Source: a delta proteobacterium NaphS2
Lineage (GTDB): Bacteria; Desulfobacterota; DSM-4660; Desulfatiglandales; Desulfatiglandaceae
Direction of reading: 5' to 3'
DNA length: 64,000 bases
Assembly: GCA_000179315.1 (NCBI GenBank)
Contig: ADZZ01000330.1
Coordinates: 34,214-98,213, forward strand
Both the position numbers and the translations under genes were made by a program. The notes under the pieces were generated by a model. That model was not told the origin of the DNA. It saw nothing but the letters and a program-made list of their open reading frames with translations, and ran no database searches. Of the stretch, positions 57,221 to 64,000 are shown piece by piece. How positions within the stretch are numbered: the first letter of the stretch is position 1; every line of letters begins with the position of its first letter.

Positions 57221-58021
57221 TTAATTCCTGTGTCGCAGTTTGCGACCCAGAGATCGCCAGAAGCCTTTGGCGTTGTAGGGATTTTCAATGGGCAGATTGG
57301 GCTGACCATTGAGCCTTCTAGCGATGCGATGAAAGGCCTTGCCCGCCTCAGAGTCTTTTTGGAGCACCAGCGGCGTACCCGTGTTGGTGGAAACCACCAC
57401 TTTGTCATCCATTTTCACCAGGCCTATGAGATCGATGGAAAGAACCTCCACCACATCCTCGTGGCTCAACATATCACCCTTCTCCACCATTTCCGGAACG
57501 ATACGGTTGACAATTAGTTTCGGCGTAATGGATTTGGCGTAAAGAAGGCCGATAATGCGGTCCGCGTCCCTGACCGATGAAACTTCCGGCGTGCAGACCA
57601 CCAATGCTTCGTCCGCGGCAGCCACCGCGTTTTCAAAGCCCCGCTCAATACCTGCCGGACAATCCATGAAGATGTAATCAAATCGGCCGCGAAGGCCTTT
57701 GCTCAACCGAACGATATCCTCGGGCGTCAGACTGTCTTTGTTGTCGCTCTGAGATGCGGGTATGAGAAAAAGGTTATCGATTCTTCTATCTTTGATGGCG
57801 GCCTGTTGGATCTTGCAGCGACTTCTTGCCAAGTCCACAATATTAAACACGATTCTGTTTTCAAGACCCATCACCACATCCAGGTTTCTGAGACCGATGT
57901 CCATGTCGATAACAGCAACCTTTTTTCCCTGCATGGCCATTGCAGCGCCAATACAGGCTGTCGCGGTGGTTTTCCCAACGCCTCCCTTGCCGGAGGTTAC
58001 AACAATAATTTTTCCTTCCAA
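57221..58021 (-). CDS. minD: Septum-site-determining ATPase MinD
   Basis: A 266-residue deviant Walker ATPase. The N-terminus GKIIVVTSGKGGVGKTTATAC carries the deviant Walker A, followed by VIDMDIGLRNLD and IFMDCPAGIERG. A C-terminal amphipathic helix targets the membrane. The longest open frame starts at a GTG 39 bases earlier and overlaps minC, but the TTG chosen here has AAAAGGGGG five bases upstream and gives the normal MinD N-terminus. It is between minC and minE. Confidence 0.94.
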   Translation of the reverse strand: MEGKIIVVTSGKGGVGKTTATACIGAAMAMQGKKVAVIDMDIGLRNLDVVMGLENRIVFNIVDLARSRCKIQQAAIKDRRIDNLFLIPASQSDNKDSLTPEDIVRLSKGLRGRFDYIFMDCPAGIERGFENAVAAADEALVVCTPEVSSVRDADRIIGLLYAKSITPKLIVNRIVPEMVEKGDMLSHEDVVEVLSIDLIGLVKMDDKVVVSTNTGTPLVLQKDSEAGKAFHRIARRLNGQPNLPIENPYNAKGFWRSLGRKLRHRN

Positions 58022-58041
58022 AACAGCCCCCTTTTCCCGTT

Positions 58042-58731
58042 CTAAAGCACTTCGGGCCACGGAAGACGCCCATAAGGATTTATGTTAAGATAGTCTTCTA
58101 CCAAAATGGAATTACCTACAATATGAGCAAATTGTGCCCTCCCTTTTTCAAATGAGGGTATTCCTGTTACCACATGTCCACCGATCTGCAGTTGCTCCGG
58201 CTGAAAATCCAGGGCCAATACAATCTTTGATTCATCGTCCGGATATCCTGCCGCCGCTTTTCCTCTGAGACAACCCATCACCAGGATGTCGCCCCCGGCA
58301 ACCACTTCCGCACCGGGATTGACATCGCCCATAATCGTCAGATGTTTTCTTGCCGTGACCTTTTGTCCGGAACGAACCCTGCCCGCCAGCATCAGCACAT
58401 GGCTTCGGTGGTGCTGCCAGGAGCGATCCACATCCCTCTTGCGAGTTCGCTGATCTTCCCGGGACGGTGCTTTCAGGTTCGGCGGGGCCGAAACACAGGA
58501 CACCTTGAAACGCTCTTGCAGAAAGACACCCAGTTTCGCCAGGAGTTCCGGCTGATTTTCACCGGTTTCCGTATGTAGAACCACGCTTGAATTGGCCGAC
58601 AGATGATGCATGCGGTTAAAAACCGTTTCCAGATCGCGTTTCAATACTTCAACGGATCGAGAGGGATCAACAGTCACCCACAACCCATCTCCAACCCCTT
58701 TCAGCTTTACCGCCTGCCCCTGTTCATTCAT
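58042..58731 (-). CDS. minC: Septum-site-determining inhibitor MinC
   Basis: A 229-residue FtsZ inhibitor. The N-terminal FtsZ-binding domain (VKLKGVGDGLWVTVD, residues ~8-105) and the C-terminal beta-helix (GRVRSGQKVTARKHLTIMGDVNPGAEVVAGGDILVMG, ~125-225) that binds MinD are present. The start chosen fits family length (~225-230); in-frame ATG 58791 and GTG 58806 are alternatives, and none has a strong ribosome site. The stop is 20 bases before minD. It is the first gene of minCDE and is served by the promoter at 58844-58873. Confidence 0.93.
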   Translation of the reverse strand: MNEQGQAVKLKGVGDGLWVTVDPSRSVEVLKRDLETVFNRMHHLSANSSVVLHTETGENQPELLAKLGVFLQERFKVSCVSAPPNLKAPSREDQRTRKRDVDRSWQHHRSHVLMLAGRVRSGQKVTARKHLTIMGDVNPGAEVVAGGDILVMGCLRGKAAAGYPDDESKIVLALDFQPEQLQIGGHVVTGIPSFEKGRAQFAHIVGNSILVEDYLNINPYGRLPWPEVL

Positions 58732-58843
58732 ACGCTTTGCTAAACCCCCAATACCCGCAATGGGATTTATGGATGGCACGAACGCGTTCATTCGCCCGAC
58801 ATTCACAAACCATTGGATTTCGTTTCCGCCTGCGTGATGACGG

Positions 58844-58873
58844 AATATATCAGAAGCACTATTTGTGTGTCAA
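58844..58873 (-). promoter_or_regulatory. Strong sigma-70 promoter of minCDE
   Basis: On the minus strand, TTGACA at 58868-58873 is followed after 18 bases by TATATT at 58844-58849, in an AT-rich stretch 113 bases upstream of the chosen minC start. The best consensus match seen in the window. Confidence 0.78.
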
Positions 58874-59172
58874 GAAAAAGAAAACACAATATATGGGGTA
58901 TTTTTCAATAAAACCCAGGGAATTTGGAAGTAATTGAAAAGAAAGGGATAAGCAACGTTTGAGCCGTGAGAGAAATCATCATGGTGACGAAAGTGGTACA
59001 GGATGAATAAAAATCCGGTCTCTGTTATACTTGCGCCGGCTGTCCATACCAAGAGGTGGAAGGAAGGGGGATTGCCACCGTCTCCTACGAACCGTAATCG
59101 ATTTTGCCGAAAGCCAATTCAGATGGCCGTTTGAAGAAAGGAAACCGGGACCATGGATACCACAGAATACGA
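58874..59172. other. Spacer between minC promoter and histidine-kinase fragment
   Basis: About 300 bases with no gene recognised. The first half is AT-rich (minC promoter side). Open frames on both strands lack ribosome sites or motifs. Confidence 0.4.
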
Positions 59173-59376
59173 TCACCACCACCAGGGCGCTGGTAATGGG
59201 AAATACGCTGAAAATCGAGTCCCCACGCCCTCTTTGCTTTCCACATCGATCCATCCCCCGTGACGTTGGACGGTGGTATAGACAATCGCCAGGCCGAATC
59301 CGGCGTTCCCGTTTCCATATTTCTTTGTGGAAATAAACGGATCGTAGATTCTGGGGAGTATCTCCCTGCTGATCCC
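59173..59376 (-). pseudogene. C-terminal fragment of a histidine kinase
   Basis: Read on the minus strand, this 67-codon frame has no start codon and ends in TGA. It encodes the end of a HATPase domain: GISREILPRIYDPFISTKK, NAGFGLAIVYTTVQRHGG and WIDVESKEGVGTRFSAYFP, the G2-type motifs and final strands of a two-component kinase. The N-terminal part is missing. Upstream sequence up to 59454 stays in frame but no longer resembles a kinase and contains an inverted repeat (59391-59426), so the break is likely a rearrangement scar. It is too short to be a working gene. Confidence 0.82.
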
Positions 59377-59390
59377 TAGGGTTTTGAGAA

Positions 59391-59426
59391 GTCGGGATGC
59401 GCCGGCATCCGCCGAAACATCCCGAC
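59391..59426. repeat. Nine-base inverted repeat at the histidine-kinase fragment boundary
   Basis: GTCGGGATG and CATCCCGAC enclose an 18-base loop. Nearby CCCTAGGG (59374-59381) and GGCCTAGG (59433-59440) repeat a CCTAGG core. It could be a terminator-like stem or a mobile-element remnant. Confidence 0.5.
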
Positions 59427-59468
59427 CTCGGAGGCCTAGGAGGAGAGGTAAGGCCTATTTGAAATGCG

Positions 59469-60602
59469 TTAGAATTCAGCAGTCGCCCGCAGGCCGAAAA
59501 TCCATCCGCTGGGGCTCTCGCCGACCTCCATGGAATCTTTCATGTACTGAACATCACCGGTAATAGCGAAAATATTATTCAAGGCGAACCGTCCGTAAAC
59601 CTCGAAAACATCCGTGTGGTCCACATCCAAATTGCCGCCCCTCAAATGGCCGTACCCCAGTCCGATATTGTCCTGTTCACGACCCCACAGGTTGCCGCTG
59701 ATGTTCAGGCCACCGGTATAGATATCCTTGTAATCGACGGCTGCTTCATCGTCCTGAAAGCCGAACCGCAACCAGGCCCCCAGGATTTCCCCCAACTGCT
59801 GGTCAAAGGAAAAAAGAACCGCACGCATCCGTTCCTTTTTGGTGCCGGCCACGTTGCTGAAATCTTCGCTGGTGGTGTCCACGATCACGCGGTAGTTCCC
59901 TTCGCCCAGTCCGAAATCCACGGTGTACCCGAACTGGATACCGTAAAAATTATAAGGTTCCTCGAATTCACCTCCTTCGCCGTTGGTTCCCACGGCCATG
60001 GCTACGCTTTTGAGGGAAAACGCCCCCAATTCCCACTCCACGGCGCCGCCGATATCATAAGACGGCAGAAAGGCATTGGGACCGTTGACCAGGGCCTCGT
60101 TCATAAACTGGGTGAATTCGTCATTGGCAAAGGCGTTTTCATCCATATAATCGCACGCATCGATAATACCGCCGGTGAGTCCCAGGGTGTGGTCATCGCT
60201 GAAAGTGAAAGTGTGCTTGTACCAGGCGGTCAGCAGATAGTCCCGGTTCCGTCCGTTGATATCCTTGTAGTCATCCTGCACATCCGCGGGCCAAGGCGCC
60301 AGGATGAAAGGGGATTGCCCCTCTTCCATCAAACCGTTTCCCGCGCCGAACCCGAATTTGGCAAAAACCTCATCCCTGTCTGTGGGTTTAAAACTGATCT
60401 CCGGTTGAAAAACCAGAGCGCCCCTTCCCTCATTGTCGAATCCTTCGGCATCACTAAGGCTCTCATACTGCCATTCTCCGGCGATGATGCCGCCGATGCT
60501 CAATTTATCGTTGATTTCATAAGCCGATCCATTGCCGCTCCATAGAAGAACCGTCAGGATTAACAATAGACAACCTGAACCAAACTTCTTCATTATTCTC
60601 AT
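59469..60602 (-). CDS. Putative outer-membrane porin (OprB-like)
   Basis: A 377-residue protein with a signal peptide (KKFGSGCLLLILTVLLWSGNGSA|YEIND). The rest is beta-rich with alternating aromatic strands (GIIAGEWQYESL, DVFEVYGRFAL) and ends in Phe (ATAEF), as outer-membrane barrels do. It resembles carbohydrate-selective porins of the OprB type (KHTFTFSDDHTLGLTGGIIDACDYMD). The start with AAAGGAGG ten bases upstream is chosen; the longer frame has 40 extra residues without signal character. It lies downstream of the Feo cluster on the same strand and may share its transcript. Confidence 0.8.
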   Translation of the reverse strand: MRIMKKFGSGCLLLILTVLLWSGNGSAYEINDKLSIGGIIAGEWQYESLSDAEGFDNEGRGALVFQPEISFKPTDRDEVFAKFGFGAGNGLMEEGQSPFILAPWPADVQDDYKDINGRNRDYLLTAWYKHTFTFSDDHTLGLTGGIIDACDYMDENAFANDEFTQFMNEALVNGPNAFLPSYDIGGAVEWELGAFSLKSVAMAVGTNGEGGEFEEPYNFYGIQFGYTVDFGLGEGNYRVIVDTTSEDFSNVAGTKKERMRAVLFSFDQQLGEILGAWLRFGFQDDEAAVDYKDIYTGGLNISGNLWGREQDNIGLGYGHLRGGNLDVDHTDVFEVYGRFALNNIFAITGDVQYMKDSMEVGESPSGWIFGLRATAEF

Positions 60603-60780
60603 GAGATGCTTTCCTCCTTTGCATAAAAAAAGCGCATTCAGACCCCTCCCATGGGATGAGTTCTGCTGCGCCTTCACTTGCCCCGCCTTATATCGGGGCC
60701 CGTAAGACTTCAGCCGATTCAAAGGATCGGCTCGAATTTCTTCTTGTTAACCGTTATGGGTCACCGGATCTTTCCGGTGT

Positions 60781-60963
60781 TCATCTATTGCCTTCAACGA
60801 TAGCCGGTCGGCCGCCCTTGCAGGTTCCCTCCGGGCCGCCGCAACCGCTTCCACAGGTGCCGCAGCCGCAGCAAGCATTTTTTTGTCTGATCACAATGCT
60901 ATACCGCCAAAAAAGATAACCGACTGCCAGAAGTCCTATGGTGCAAACGATAATGACGTCCAA
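60781..60963 (-). CDS. FeoB-associated Cys-rich membrane protein
   Basis: A 60-residue protein. One membrane helix (VIIVCTIGLLAVGYLFW) is followed by a Cys-rich tail (ACCGCGTCGSGC and GTCKGG) as in the FeoB-associated family. It may bind iron or help FeoB assembly. The TTG start with GGGAG five bases upstream fits the family; a GTG 24 bases earlier would extend it by eight residues. It lies between the porin and the DUF4198 gene on the same strand. Confidence 0.8.
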   Translation of the reverse strand: MDVIIVCTIGLLAVGYLFWRYSIVIRQKNACCGCGTCGSGCGGPEGTCKGGRPAIVEGNR

Positions 60964-61053
60964 TTTGACTCCCTTCCAAAAAGCCACATCCAGAAATCAT
61001 TCATAATGGGGAAAGGGCGGCACTTCAACCGGTGTGTCCGCCGCCTTTTCCGG

Positions 61054-61866
61054 CTATTTCATGTCCACGGCTTTGATCCACATGACCGCGTCCCTGGAGC
61101 ATTTCTTCCCCTTGTACTTGTAGGAAGGATCCAGATCCAGGGCCGCAAAACCCCACCAACCCGCCTTCGGAATGCCGAAAGTGAAAACCCCGTTACTGTC
61201 GGCAAAAATGGTCTGGAGCACGAAGGCATCCTGGGGAGCTGTTGCGTTGGCCTCTTCTGCAAAAGCGTTTTTGTCCAGCAACGGCTTGTGGTTCAGGTAT
61301 TCGATCTCGATCTCCGCGCCGGGAACGGCCTTGCCGTTACACAACACGCGGCCCTGAAATACGTTGCCGGTCCATCGGTCGTAGGGTTTTGAGAGTGGAA
61401 CGATCTCGGTGGGAAGTCCCGCCGGCGCCATCCAGGCCCCCGGCTCGCCGCCCACATTGATGATCACCTTGGTGTTCTGTTTGATATAATGCCCCTCCCC
61501 ACCTTCCCAATAAGGTTCGGGAATCACGCAGAAGGCATGATCTCCACCTCTGGCAGAGTACGTTGTGGCCCATGCCTTGCCTGAATTGATAAGGCTCTGC
61601 CAGGTGATCGGTTTTAAGGTGTTCAGTAGATCTCTCTTTTTGGGCGCGTTTTCCCCTCTGGATCGAAGTACAAAAAACTGCTCGGGTTTGCCCATGTCCA
61701 TGGTATGACCCGCCTCAAAGGGATGGGTAAAAACCAAAACCACGGGGATCTTCCCCCCCTTGTTCATGGCCGCTTCCGGGGTGTAAATCATTTGGAAGTG
61801 GGCAAAAGCGGGAACACTCATGGCCATCACCGCCAACCCCAACAACATCGCTGCAATTTTTTTCAT
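61054..61866 (-). CDS. DUF4198-family periplasmic protein
   Basis: A 270-residue secreted protein with a signal peptide ending PAFA|HFQM. DUF4198 members occur with nickel, cobalt and iron transport genes and carry a conserved N-terminal His, here HFQMIYTP directly after the signal cleavage site. The body is beta-rich (HPFEAGHTMDMGKPEQF, GHYIKQNTKVIINVGGEPGAW) with a C-terminal GIPKAGWWGFAALD region. It may bind metal for the FeoB system. It is one of four small genes downstream of feoB on the same strand. Confidence 0.85.
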   Translation of the reverse strand: MKKIAAMLLGLAVMAMSVPAFAHFQMIYTPEAAMNKGGKIPVVLVFTHPFEAGHTMDMGKPEQFFVLRSRGENAPKKRDLLNTLKPITWQSLINSGKAWATTYSARGGDHAFCVIPEPYWEGGEGHYIKQNTKVIINVGGEPGAWMAPAGLPTEIVPLSKPYDRWTGNVFQGRVLCNGKAVPGAEIEIEYLNHKPLLDKNAFAEEANATAPQDAFVLQTIFADSNGVFTFGIPKAGWWGFAALDLDPSYKYKGKKCSRDAVMWIKAVDMK

Positions 61867-61908
61867 AAGGTAGACTCCTTTTTTGTTATTTGTTTAAAAA
61901 TGGATGGA

Positions 61909-62229
61909 TCACTGGGAAATCTCTTTTCCCTCCACCTCCACCACATGCCCTGGACCCGCATCAAACTGGACCTTGAAGGGACCGGAAGGCCTTTCAAAGG
62001 TAAACTCGCTGTCCTCATCCATCTTGCCCTTGATCAAGACCTTCCCCGACTTTTCCACCACCCGCAACGCAACACCTGCGGCCGAGGAGCCGTCTGAAAA
62101 CCCACCCTCGCAGGTAATCGTTCCATCTCCGTTGTCATAGCAGGAACAAAGCGGCGTATGGGCAAGACCAGTGCTTGCCGTAAAAATAAGAACAGCTGCC
62201 AGCACCATTTTTAAAAACACCTTTTTCAT
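61909..62229 (-). CDS. Small secreted Cys-containing protein next to feoB
   Basis: A 106-residue protein with a signal peptide ending GLAHTP and a short motif, CSCYDNGDGTITCEGGF, which could coordinate metal or form a disulfide. The rest is beta-rich (FTFERPSGPFKVQFDAGPGHVVEVEG). It is not assigned to a named family. The ATG with AGGAGG eight bases upstream is preferred to a GTG nine bases earlier. It lies 20 bases after feoB and 42 bases before the DUF4198 gene, so all are probably co-transcribed. Confidence 0.75.
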   Translation of the reverse strand: MKKVFLKMVLAAVLIFTASTGLAHTPLCSCYDNGDGTITCEGGFSDGSSAAGVALRVVEKSGKVLIKGKMDEDSEFTFERPSGPFKVQFDAGPGHVVEVEGKEISQ

Positions 62230-62249
62230 TTCTTTCACCTCCTTTCTTT

Positions 62250-64000
62250 TTAGTTTAAATCAGGGCTTTTTCTGACAAACCCCATCAGAACGGTAGTACC
62301 CAGGGAAAGCCCGAAGAATGCAACCATTGCTTCAGTTCCGCTCAATCCCAGGGCACTCCCGCCCGAAAACACAAGCGTCGCCACAAGGATGCCCAAACAC
62401 ATGGGATAAACCATGGAAAAAAGCATCCACCTGATTGAACCAGACTGAATCTTGACCATAATGGCCGTTGCGATACAAGGAGGATACAGCACCATGAAAA
62501 GCATCAGGGCCAGGGCATGGAGGGATGTGAACCCGGTTTCACCTTCGTGCATCCGCTCCTCCAGGGTCCCGGCACCTGTTTCGCCCTGATCATAAAGCGC
62601 CCCTAGGGTGGCCACGCTGCTCTCCTTGGCGGCGAAAGCGCTTAATAGGGCCACATTCACCTTCCAGTCAAAACCCACATATTGGGTGACGGGCACCAGA
62701 AACCGACCCACACGGCCCAGAAAGCTGTTGTCGATCTTTTCCTTTCTTATTTCCCGAAGCAGCTTCTTCCTGGCTTTGAAGAGCCTCTTGAACGCCCGGT
62801 TCACTTTTTTGGCGATCTTGTCCCTGCCGGGTTTTACGATTTTGAAAAAACCCGGATTCCTTTCCTGGAATTCCCTGTTTAAGGCCCGTGACGCCTCCTT
62901 TCCTTTTACGCCCATTTTTTTGCTTTTGTACTCATCATAATAAAGGACCAGCTTCATGAGATTCTCCCCTTGCAGTTGTTCCGCATAGGGCGTTCCTTGA
63001 ATTTTGCTGTAAAAGGCCGAAACCGTCCTTTCTTTCTGCCCTGCGTAGTAGGCCTTTCGTTCATGGCCAAGGCCCGGAAACTGGAGCAGCACGAAAATCA
63101 CCACGGCCACTGCAGCCACGATGGTGATGATCTTTCGAACAAAGAGCCGCACCCTTTCCACGGCACGGCCCAGCACCCCTCGAAAGGTCGGCAGGTGATA
63201 TGGGGGCATCTCCATGATAAAAGGCGCCGTGGGCTTTTTCTTGAGCACCGTAAGCGTCAGGATCTTGGCGATGGGCAGGACCATCAACAGGCTGATGGTG
63301 GAAATAAAGAACATGGCCATCCCCTTGTGCCCCACAAAATAGATATTGATCAAAAGGATATAGAGGGGCACCTTGGCCAGACAGTTCAGAAGCGGAATGA
63401 TCAGAATGGTAGCCAGCCGCGATCTCTCGTCAGGGATTCCCTTGGTGGACATGACGGCGGGAACCGCGCACCCTCCCACATAGATGCCCCCCAGAACCAT
63501 GGGAAGAGTGGAGGATCCGTGGAGCCCGAATTTTGAAAAAAGCCGGTCCAAAATGAACGCCATTCGGGGCATATATCCGCTGTCTTCCAGGATGGCGATG
63601 AGGCTGAACAGAATAAAAAAGATAGGGATATAGTTTAAAAGGGCGTTGATGCTGTCCACAAACCAGAGGGAAAAGGCCCGGAGCAGGGGAATTTCGATGA
63701 AACCGGGGGAAGGCGCAAGGGCTGCCGTGATGTTCCTGATTTTGGCCAGCAGGGGCCAGGTATAGTTGGTCAGATTGTAACCCTGAACAATGGACAGGTA
63801 GTAAAGGAGGTAGAGAACGCCCACCAGGATCATGGGACCCAGGAAACGGTTGCACACCACTTGGTCAACCTTGTCGGACATGGGCCGCCGGTTGCCCGTC
63901 TTGGTCACCACGCAAGCTTTGCCGATGCTTTCGGCATGCGCATAGCGGCGATAGGCCATATATCTGGTGGGCAATTCCTCAAATTGCGACTCAAAGTCTT
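62250..64000 (-). CDS. feoB: Ferrous iron transporter FeoB (C-terminal part)
   Basis: The 5' end with the G domain lies outside the window; the frame is open to the right edge. The visible part has the Gate core (SLIAILEDSGYMPRMAFILDRLFSKFGLHG, GGCAVPAVMSTKGI) and the second half (GFDWKVNVALLSAFAAKESSVATLGALYD, PPCIATAIMVK). Between these lies a ~110-residue charged, Lys/Arg-rich insertion (nucleotides 62730-63062), longer than in E. coli FeoB. FeoB imports Fe2+ across the inner membrane. It heads a cluster with a small secreted protein, DUF4198, a Cys-rich membrane protein and a porin. feoA, if present, would lie outside the window. Confidence 0.94.
   Translation of the reverse strand, partial: DFESQFEELPTRYMAYRRYAHAESIGKACVVTKTGNRRPMSDKVDQVVCNRFLGPMILVGVLYLLYYLSIVQGYNLTNYTWPLLAKIRNITAALAPSPGFIEIPLLRAFSLWFVDSINALLNYIPIFFILFSLIAILEDSGYMPRMAFILDRLFSKFGLHGSSTLPMVLGGIYVGGCAVPAVMSTKGIPDERSRLATILIIPLLNCLAKVPLYILLINIYFVGHKGMAMFFISTISLLMVLPIAKILTLTVLKKKPTAPFIMEMPPYHLPTFRGVLGRAVERVRLFVRKIITIVAAVAVVIFVLLQFPGLGHERKAYYAGQKERTVSAFYSKIQGTPYAEQLQGENLMKLVLYYDEYKSKKMGVKGKEASRALNREFQERNPGFFKIVKPGRDKIAKKVNRAFKRLFKARKKLLREIRKEKIDNSFLGRVGRFLVPVTQYVGFDWKVNVALLSAFAAKESSVATLGALYDQGETGAGTLEERMHEGETGFTSLHALALMLFMVLYPPCIATAIMVKIQSGSIRWMLFSMVYPMCLGILVATLVFSGGSALGLSGTEAMVAFFGLSLGTTVLMGFVRKSPDLN

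Overview
This window reads as a chromosomal segment of a Gram-negative strict anaerobe, most likely a sulfate-reducing or related Desulfobacterota (Desulfobacterales-like) bacterium. That assignment is inference. It rests on an MvhD/ferredoxin-type electron-transfer protein, an indolepyruvate:ferredoxin oxidoreductase operon with an F420-hydrogenase-beta-like partner, a DUF6178 protein, Cys-rich histidine kinases, a FeoB iron-uptake cluster with a DUF4198 protein, and outer-membrane functions (Mla, Slp, porin). No rRNA, tRNA or CRISPR was found.

Layout. 1-2.9 kb: the end of an MvhD-ferredoxin protein and a cytoplasmic molybdopterin oxidoreductase. 2.9-10.3 kb: PutA, a cDPG-synthetase-like GTPase, carbamate kinase and a LOR/SDH-type ornithine cyclodeaminase, together suggesting ornithine -> proline -> glutamate with ATP from carbamoyl phosphate. 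10.5-13 kb: a putative molybdenum carrier and the lipid II flippase MurJ. 13.3-20.8 kb: an IclR regulator divergent from an operon of an FrhB-like protein, IorA, IorB and a GlcD-like flavoprotein. The last gene is split by a complete ISAzo13-type insertion sequence. 20.8-28.9 kb: a small hypothetical protein, a PHP phosphoesterase with an ABC exporter, two sugar-nucleotide epimerases and groES-groEL. 29-33.8 kb: a cysteine synthase fused to a cysteinyl-tRNA-synthetase-like domain that has lost both signature motifs, then an FmdB zinc ribbon, a small protein and a DUF6178 protein. 34-39.6 kb: a K+ channel, a PAS-PAS-GAF histidine kinase, KdsD and a DapA-like lyase. 39.6-43.3 kb: a complete mlaEFDCA phospholipid-transport operon, followed by RlmH. 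43.9-50.9 kb: a response regulator, 3-hydroxyacyl-CoA dehydrogenase, a Na+/solute symporter, a STAS/anti-sigma pair, an acyl-CoA ligase and tandem Slp lipoproteins. 51-57 kb: HisC, then a divergent protein-kinase-like protein facing an FHA protein/hybrid kinase operon. 57-64 kb: minCDE with a strong promoter, a histidine-kinase fragment, a porin, and a Feo cluster running off the right edge.

The observations most worth following are the CysK/degenerate-CysRS fusion, the kinase/FHA/hybrid-kinase signalling island, the IS disruption (with a nearby G12 tract) of a probable 2-hydroxyacid dehydrogenase in the IOR operon, and the ornithine-proline-carbamate gene neighbourhood. Starts were reassigned where a Shine-Dalgarno sequence decided between candidates. 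All functions are from motif and family recognition by eye; no database search was possible.
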